Below are positions 33,851 to 38,332 of a DNA stretch of 38,332 nt, piece after piece; position 1 is the stretch's first letter; the number at the start of each line of letters is the position of its first letter. The translations under genes and the position numbers were made by a program. The notes under the pieces were generated by a model, which saw only the letters and a program-made list of their open reading frames with translations, was not told where the DNA came from and ran no database searches. The DNA comes from an uncultured Bacteroides sp. (lineage in GTDB: Bacteria > Bacteroidota > Bacteroidia > Bacteroidales > Bacteroidaceae): positions 1 through 38,332 of the forward strand of contig CALUOV010000006.1 of NCBI GenBank assembly GCA_944322275.1. Reading direction: 5' to 3'.

Positions 33851-33882
33851 TTTGCGCAGGTAGATAAATATTTATTCCTTTG
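33851..33882 (+). promoter_or_regulatory. Promoter for acpP-fabF-rnc
   Basis: TTTG (33851-33854), a 20-bp spacer and TTCCTTTG (33875-33882) differ from the consensus only in the second -7 base. The leader is about 45 bases. Confidence 0.6.
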
Positions 33883-33887
33883 CAACG

Positions 33888-33895
33888 CAAAAATA
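33888..33895 (-). promoter_or_regulatory. Promoter -7 element for purN
   Basis: The minus strand reads TATTTTTG, matching TAnnTTTG. The resulting leader of about 105 bases would contain the 17-bp hairpin. It lies next to the divergent acpP promoter. Confidence 0.4.
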
Positions 33896-33934
33896 AAGAA
33901 ATAAACTCAATTTATTAATTAAAAACTTAAAGTT

Positions 33935-34171
33935 ATGTCTGAAATTGCATCAAAAGTGAAAGCTATCATCGTCGATAAATTAGGCGTAGAAGAATCTGAA
34001 GTTACTAACGAAGCCAGCTTCACTAATGACCTGGGAGCAGATTCTCTTGACACAGTAGAATTGATTATGGAATTTGAAAAGGAATTCGGTATTTCTATTC
34101 CTGATGATCAGGCAGAGAAGATTGCCACTGTAGGTGATGCTATCTCTTACATCGAGGAACATTCGAAGTAA
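33935..34171 (+). CDS. acpP: Acyl carrier protein
   Basis: This 78-residue acidic helical protein carries growing fatty acyl chains on a 4'-phosphopantetheine. The attachment serine is S37 in [15 protein letters not shown]. It is directly followed by fabF (24-bp gap) and rnc, a common core gene order. Confidence 0.98.
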   Translation: MSEIASKVKAIIVDKLGVEESEVTNEASFTNDLGADSLDTVELIMEFEKEFGISIPDDQAEKIATVGDAISYIEEHSK

Positions 34172-34195
34172 TTTTATCCATCCGTTTTTCTGAAC

Positions 34196-35461
34196 ATGGA
34201 ATTAAAAAGAGTTGTAGTAACAGGTCTCGGCGCCATTACCCCTATTGGCAACGGTGTTCCCGAATTTTGGGAAAACCTTGTGAATGGGGTTAGTGGGGCG
34301 GGACCCATTACTCATTTCGACGCATCTTTATTCAAGACACAGTTTGCGTGTGAGGTGAAAGGTTTCGATGCTACCAAATACATTGACCGCAAGGAGGCCC
34401 GCAAGATGGACCTGTATACGCAATACGCCATTGCCGTTGCCAAGGAAGCGGTAGGAGATTCGGGTCTTGATGTCGAAAATGAGGATTTAAACAGAATCGG
34501 AGTTATCTTCGGCGCAGGTATCGGTGGTATACGCACGTTCGAGGAGGAGGCCGGCAACTATGCTTTGCATGGTAAGGAAGTAGGCCCTAAGTTCAATCCG
34601 TTCTTCATCCCCAAGATGATTTCGGACATTGCCGCAGGACAAATTTCTATCCTGTATGGCTTCCATGGTCCTAACTATGCGACTTGCTCGGCTTGTGCCA
34701 CTTCGACCAATGCCATAGCCGATGCGTTCAATCTGATTCGTTTGGGTAAGGCCAATGCTATTGTGACCGGTGGTTCGGAAGCTGCCATTGCCGCTTGTGG
34801 TGTGGGTGGTTTCAATGCGATGCACGCGCTTTCTACCCGTAATGATTCTCCCGAAACGGCATCACGTCCGTTCAGCGCCAGCCGCGATGGTTTCGTCATG
34901 GGTGAAGGTGGTGGTTGTTTAGTGTTGGAAGAGCTGGAGCATGCCAAGGCACGCGGTGCGAAGATTTATGCTGAAGTGGCAGGTGTGGGAATGTCTGCCG
35001 ATGCTTACCACCTGACAGCCTCACATCCTGAGGGCTTGGGAGCTAAACTTGTGATGATGAATGCGCTGGAAGACGCAAGCATGCAACCTGAAGAAGTAGA
35101 TTACATCAATGTGCACGGTACCTCAACTCCCGTAGGTGATATTTCGGAGGTAAAAGCCATCCAAGAAGTATTTGGTAAACATGCTTATGAGTTGAACATC
35201 AGTTCTACGAAGTCTATGACGGGTCATTTGCTGGGTGCGGCAGGTGCTGTAGAGGCTATCGCAAGTATTCTTGCCATTAAGAATGGTATTGTGCCTCCTA
35301 CCATCAATCACGAAGAAGGTGATAACGATGAAAACATCGATTACAACATGAACTTTACGTTCAACAAGGCTCAGGAACGCGAAGTGAACGTAGCCTTGTC
35401 CAACACCTTTGGATTTGGCGGTCACAACGCATGTGTAATCTTCAAGAAATACACAGATTAA
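34196..35461 (+). CDS. fabF: 3-oxoacyl-ACP synthase II
   Basis: This 421-residue thiolase-fold condensing enzyme elongates acyl-ACP with malonyl-ACP. The active-site Cys is about C167 (TCSACATSTNAI), and the two histidines lie in NVHGTSTPVGD and SMTGHLLGAAGAVEA. The C-terminal glycine motif is SNTFGFGGHNACVIF. Length fits FabF. It lies between acpP and rnc. Confidence 0.97.
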   Translation: MELKRVVVTGLGAITPIGNGVPEFWENLVNGVSGAGPITHFDASLFKTQFACEVKGFDATKYIDRKEARKMDLYTQYAIAVAKEAVGDSGLDVENEDLNRIGVIFGAGIGGIRTFEEEAGNYALHGKEVGPKFNPFFIPKMISDIAAGQISILYGFHGPNYATCSACATSTNAIADAFNLIRLGKANAIVTGGSEAAIAACGVGGFNAMHALSTRNDSPETASRPFSASRDGFVMGEGGGCLVLEELEHAKARGAKIYAEVAGVGMSADAYHLTASHPEGLGAKLVMMNALEDASMQPEEVDYINVHGTSTPVGDISEVKAIQEVFGKHAYELNISSTKSMTGHLLGAAGAVEAIASILAIKNGIVPPTINHEEGDNDENIDYNMNFTFNKAQEREVNVALSNTFGFGGHNACVIFKKYTD

Positions 35462-35465
35462 AGTC

Positions 35466-36245
35466 GTGTTGCGTAATCAGATAGATAAAATAAGATTCTT
35501 GTTCCACAAGGAGCGGGAGTCTTATTTTTGTTTTTACCGTATCTTGGGTTTCTTTCCGCATAATATTAAGGTTTACCAACAGGCTTTGGTTCACAAGTCT
35601 ACTTCGCTTCGTTCAACTGAAGGAAAGCCTTTGAATAATGAGCGGCTTGAATTCTTGGGCGATGCCATCCTGGATGCTGTGGTGGGTGACATTGTTTTCC
35701 GTCATTTTGCAGGAAAACGGGAAGGTTTCCTAACCAACACACGCGCCAAGATTGTACAGAGAGAAACACTGAATAAACTGGCCGTGGAAATAGGATTGGA
35801 TAAGTTGGTAAAATACTCCCTGCGTCCTTCTTCACACAATAGTTACATGTATGGCAATGCTTTTGAGGCTTTTATCGGTGCCATTTATCTGGATCAGGGC
35901 TATGAACGTTGTAAAACATTCATTGAAAAAAAAATCTTCAAGTACTACATTGATCTGGAACAGATGTCTCGTAAGGAGATGAACTTTAAGTCCCGTTTGA
36001 TAGAATGGAGCCAAAAGAATAAAATCAAGGTATCTTTCGAGCTTATCGAACAATTCATTGATAGGGACAATAATCCGGTTTTCCAAACAGAAGTGCAGAT
36101 TGAAGGCATACCGGCTGGATCCGGAAAGGGCTACTCGAAAAAAGAATCCCAGCAGATAGCGGCAAGCATGGCATTGAAGGCGCTGAAGAGTAATGAAGCA
36201 GTCAAGGAGAAAATTCGGCAAGTGAAAGAAGAAAATGCCTGCTAA
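35466..36245 (+). CDS. rnc: Ribonuclease III
   Basis: This 259-residue double-strand RNA endonuclease processes rRNA and mRNA. The signature is NNERLEFLGDAILDAVVGD (about 57-75), with the second catalytic acidic region in NAFEAFIGAIYLDQGYE. A C-terminal dsRNA-binding domain ends in GKGYSKKESQQIAASMALKAL. The start is GTG at 35466, four bases after the fabF stop; a TTG one codon later is an alternative. Last gene of the acpP operon. Confidence 0.96.
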   Translation: MLRNQIDKIRFLFHKERESYFCFYRILGFFPHNIKVYQQALVHKSTSLRSTEGKPLNNERLEFLGDAILDAVVGDIVFRHFAGKREGFLTNTRAKIVQRETLNKLAVEIGLDKLVKYSLRPSSHNSYMYGNAFEAFIGAIYLDQGYERCKTFIEKKIFKYYIDLEQMSRKEMNFKSRLIEWSQKNKIKVSFELIEQFIDRDNNPVFQTEVQIEGIPAGSGKGYSKKESQQIAASMALKALKSNEAVKEKIRQVKEENAC

Positions 36246-36258
36246 CCTTCCGGTTAGC
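36241..36258. terminator. Hairpin at the rnc stop codon
   Basis: GCTAACC (36241-36247) pairs with GGTTAGC (36252-36258) around TTCC and includes the rnc stop codon. The T run is weak. Confidence 0.55.
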
Positions 36259-36278
36259 AATTTCAGTTCTTCTAGAAT

Positions 36279-36298
36279 CTTCTTAGTTTAGTAAGAAG
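36279..36298. terminator. Second hairpin between convergent rnc and pfkA
   Basis: CTTCTTA (36279-36285) pairs with TAAGAAG (36292-36298) with a six-base loop, just before the pfkA stop codon. It probably separates the two convergent transcripts. Confidence 0.5.
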
Positions 36299-36299
36299 T

Positions 36300-37310
36300 T
36301 TATCCGAAGCAAACCCCCATCTGACGTCCTTGTACTACTAGGTCGTTATCCTCAGTCACTATTTTCAGTTTACCTGCTATTTCTGCTAGAGGGATAGAGC
36401 TGATTTCATTTCCTTGTAAAGTGACCATACGTCCGAACTGTCCGGAAGCGATCAAGTCGGCGGCGTGACCTCCCATACGTGTAGCTAGATTCCGATCGAA
36501 AGGAGTGGGGGAACCACCTCGCTGAATATATCCGAGTACAGTCTCACGCGTTTCAATCCCTGTTTCGTATTCTATTTCCTGAGCGATGTACTCTCCCGCT
36601 CGCTTCCGTCCATCCGTAGGAATACCTTCGGCTACCACTACGATGGAATAAGGTTTTCCTTGTTTCAGACGATTCAATATCAGTTCACCGATGTTGTGTA
36701 TATTATATGGTATCTCCGGTATTAAAATCACATCACCTCCACCTGCCATACCTGCATAGAGTGCTATCCAACCCGCATTATGTCCCATGACCTCTATGAC
36801 CATGACACGTTTGTGCGAACTGGCTGTAAAGTGCAGCCGGTCGATGGCATCAGTGGCTATGGTCACGGCGGTGTCGAAACCAAAGGAAAAGTCTGTACCC
36901 CAAATATCATTGTCAATGGTCTTGGGAATGGATACGATGTTTACGCCCATTTCGGCAAAACGGGCCGTAGTTTTCTGCGTGCCGTTTCCCCCGATGCATA
37001 CCAAGCAGTCCAATTTCAGTTTCTTTATATTTTCCACGATGAGCGCAGGTTTGTCTACCCCGTCCATCAGTCCGCCCCGTTTAAAAGGTTTCTCGCGTGA
37101 AGTACCCAATATGGTTCCACCTTGTGTCAACAAGCCGGATAAAGAAGTGATAGTGAAAGGCTCCGTTTCCATAGTCATCAACCCTTGGAAACCGCTATGA
37201 ATCCCTATCACCTCCATCCCGTAATGTAGGATAGCCTTCTTGCATACGCCCCGAATCGTAGCGTTAATGCCCGGACAATCGCCTCCGGAAGTCAAAATTC
37301 CTATTTTCAT
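36300..37310 (-). CDS. pfkA: 6-phosphofructokinase with atypical active-site residues
   Basis: This 336-residue PfkA-family enzyme phosphorylates fructose 6-phosphate in glycolysis. It begins MKIGILTSGGDCPGINATIR. The nucleotide/Mg loop reads GGNGT (N109, G110) where E. coli has GGDGS. The catalytic segment is PKTIDNDI (K130), where ATP enzymes usually have PGTIDND and PPi enzymes PKTIDND with Asp in the first loop. Gly in the first place with Lys in the second suggests the mixed ATP-type clade; the phosphoryl donor is therefore less certain. Other features (SHKRVMVIEVMGHNAGWIAL, ETRETVLGYIQRGGSPTPFD) are normal. Confidence 0.93.
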   Translation of the reverse strand: MKIGILTSGGDCPGINATIRGVCKKAILHYGMEVIGIHSGFQGLMTMETEPFTITSLSGLLTQGGTILGTSREKPFKRGGLMDGVDKPALIVENIKKLKLDCLVCIGGNGTQKTTARFAEMGVNIVSIPKTIDNDIWGTDFSFGFDTAVTIATDAIDRLHFTASSHKRVMVIEVMGHNAGWIALYAGMAGGGDVILIPEIPYNIHNIGELILNRLKQGKPYSIVVVAEGIPTDGRKRAGEYIAQEIEYETGIETRETVLGYIQRGGSPTPFDRNLATRMGGHAADLIASGQFGRMVTLQGNEISSIPLAEIAGKLKIVTEDNDLVVQGRQMGVCFG

Positions 37311-37421
37311 ATGCCCAATATTCTATGATGGTAATACGTTTATATGACGATATGGCCACAAATCCAGGCGTAAAGATAGAAAAAAATAAGGAAAAAGATA
37401 GAGGAAAATCAGAAATAAACG

Positions 37422-37429
37422 TACTTTTG
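37422..37429 (+). promoter_or_regulatory. Promoter -7 element for the GH3-auxin-type gene
   Basis: TACTTTTG matches TAnnTTTG, 28 bases before the ATG at 37458. The -33 is not clear. Confidence 0.45.
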
Positions 37430-37457
37430 TGCATGAAATCAAATCTATCATAGAAAG

Positions 37458-38332
37458 ATGAATATAACAAGATTCCTCAATCGGATTTATTTCAATTCTC
37501 GTCTGAAGGAAATAGAACAGTATGCCGGTCATGCCGGAGAACTGCAACAACGTGTCCTGACCCGACTGGTCGGGATGGCCGTCTCCACTGAGTGGGGAGA
37601 GAAATACGACTACTCCTCTATCCGCACCTACGAAGACTTTAAGAACCGTCTGCCCATACAGACTTACGAAGAGATAAAGCCCTATGTGGCACGCCTCCGT
37701 GCCGGTGAGCAAAAACTTTTATGGCCATCGGAGATACGCTGGTTTGCCAAGTCGTCGGGCACCACGAACGACAAGAGCAAATTCCTGCCCGTTAGTAAGG
37801 AATCACTGCGCGACACTCATTATCGGGGCGGGCAGGATGCCGTAGCCATTTATTTGGGGCAAAACCCCGAAAGCCGTTTCTTCTCCGGCAAGGGATTGAT
37901 TCTTGGCGGTAGCCATGCGCCCAATCTCAACACCAACCATAGCCTGGTGGGCGACCTCTCGGCTATTTTAATGGAAAACCTTCCTCCGTTGGTCAATTAC
38001 ATCCGTGTGCCCAGCAAAGCGACGGCTTTAATGGAACATTTCGAACCCAAGATGGAAGCAATAGCCCGCGAAACCATCCACGCCAATGTTACCAACCTTT
38101 CCGGCGTGCCTTCGTGGATGCTGGTGCTCATCAAGCACATCCTGGAGAAGACCGGTAAGCAAACATTGGAAGAAGTGTGGCCCAATCTGGAAGTATTCTT
38201 CCATGGGGGAGTGGCTTTTACCCCCTATCGTGAACAATACAAACAAGTGATACACAGTCCCAAGATGCACTATGTGGAAACTTACAACGCCTCAGAAGGT
38301 TATTTCGGCACGCAAAACGACCCTACCGACCC
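37458..38332 (+). CDS. GH3-auxin-responsive-promoter family adenylating enzyme, N-terminal part
   Basis: The frame runs from ATG 37458 (MNITRFLNRIYFNSRLKEIE) to the window end, so about 291 residues are seen and the C-terminus is missing. It matches the GH3 acyl-adenylate/JAR1-like family: IRTYEDFKNRLPIQTYEEIK, the ATP-binding loop WFAKSSGTTNDKSKFLPVS, and ETYNASEGYFGTQND. Plant members conjugate amino acids to acyl acids; the role of bacterial members is unknown. This GH3 name is unrelated to glycoside hydrolase family 3. It is divergent from pfkA. Confidence 0.9.
   Translation, partial: MNITRFLNRIYFNSRLKEIEQYAGHAGELQQRVLTRLVGMAVSTEWGEKYDYSSIRTYEDFKNRLPIQTYEEIKPYVARLRAGEQKLLWPSEIRWFAKSSGTTNDKSKFLPVSKESLRDTHYRGGQDAVAIYLGQNPESRFFSGKGLILGGSHAPNLNTNHSLVGDLSAILMENLPPLVNYIRVPSKATALMEHFEPKMEAIARETIHANVTNLSGVPSWMLVLIKHILEKTGKQTLEEVWPNLEVFFHGGVAFTPYREQYKQVIHSPKMHYVETYNASEGYFGTQNDPTD

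Noticed and set aside
33774-33890. Longer N-terminus for purN
   Set aside because: It would translate the 17-bp hairpin and has no family match; the conserved start and strong SD fix the ATG at 33773.
37458-38332. Glycoside hydrolase family 3
   Set aside because: The GH3 name here refers to the plant auxin-responsive family; sequence shows an adenylating enzyme, not a hydrolase.

Overview
The window looks like part of a Bacteroides (Bacteroidales) chromosome. It carries a SusC/SusD pair with associated glycan-degrading enzymes, repeated promoters of the Bacteroides type (-7 TAnnTTTG, with TTTG about 19-21 bp upstream in the best cases), A/T-rich leaders that mostly lack a Shine-Dalgarno sequence, and many lipoproteins. 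No phage, transposase, integrase or CRISPR locus is visible.

Layout. Positions 1-10.7 kb are mostly housekeeping. There is the 3' end of a membrane pyrophosphatase, a beta-propeller lipoprotein, a LysO-type exporter, release factor 2 (prfB, with no programmed frameshift), a large M16 peptidase lipoprotein, a three-gene overlapping minus-strand operon (coiled-coil protein, rsmI, Cbp1-like lipoprotein), and tdk followed by an AI-2E-type permease. A tRNA-Lys(TTT) with a near-ideal promoter and terminator lies at 10795-10870. Positions 11-15.7 kb hold a serine-type sulfatase, an ABC exporter and pdxB.

Positions 15.8-33.2 kb form one polysaccharide utilization locus (PUL). On the minus strand are susC-like, susD-like and a small unknown lipoprotein gene, then a terminator-like hairpin, then a 1190-residue alginate-lyase-like/GH2 two-enzyme fusion. 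Divergently, on the plus strand, are a membrane-spanning propeller/LuxR-type regulator, a GH88-GH5 two-enzyme fusion and a GH3 beta-glucosidase-like enzyme. A lyase that leaves unsaturated uronic acid ends, a GH88 that removes such ends, a GH5 endo-enzyme and GH2/GH3 exo-enzymes together suggest a uronic-acid-containing, probably glucuronate/beta-glucose-containing polysaccharide. The exact substrate cannot be read from sequence.

The most striking non-coding signals lie in this PUL. Five related 13-bp sites at exact 22-bp spacing sit between susC and the regulator gene (25128-25228). Three direct repeats, also at exact 22-bp spacing, lie upstream of the GH3 gene (30820-30885). Read toward their likely target genes, both share a GGYTTCTA-like core, so they may be operators for the same regulator. 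A perfect triple 12-bp tandem repeat directly precedes the GH3 start codon, and one copy of the same 12-mer precedes GH88-GH5.

Positions 33.2-38.3 kb return to core genes: purN (with a 17-bp perfect hairpin in its leader), acpP-fabF-rnc, a pfkA with an unusual active-site combination, and the 5' part of a GH3-auxin-type adenylating enzyme.
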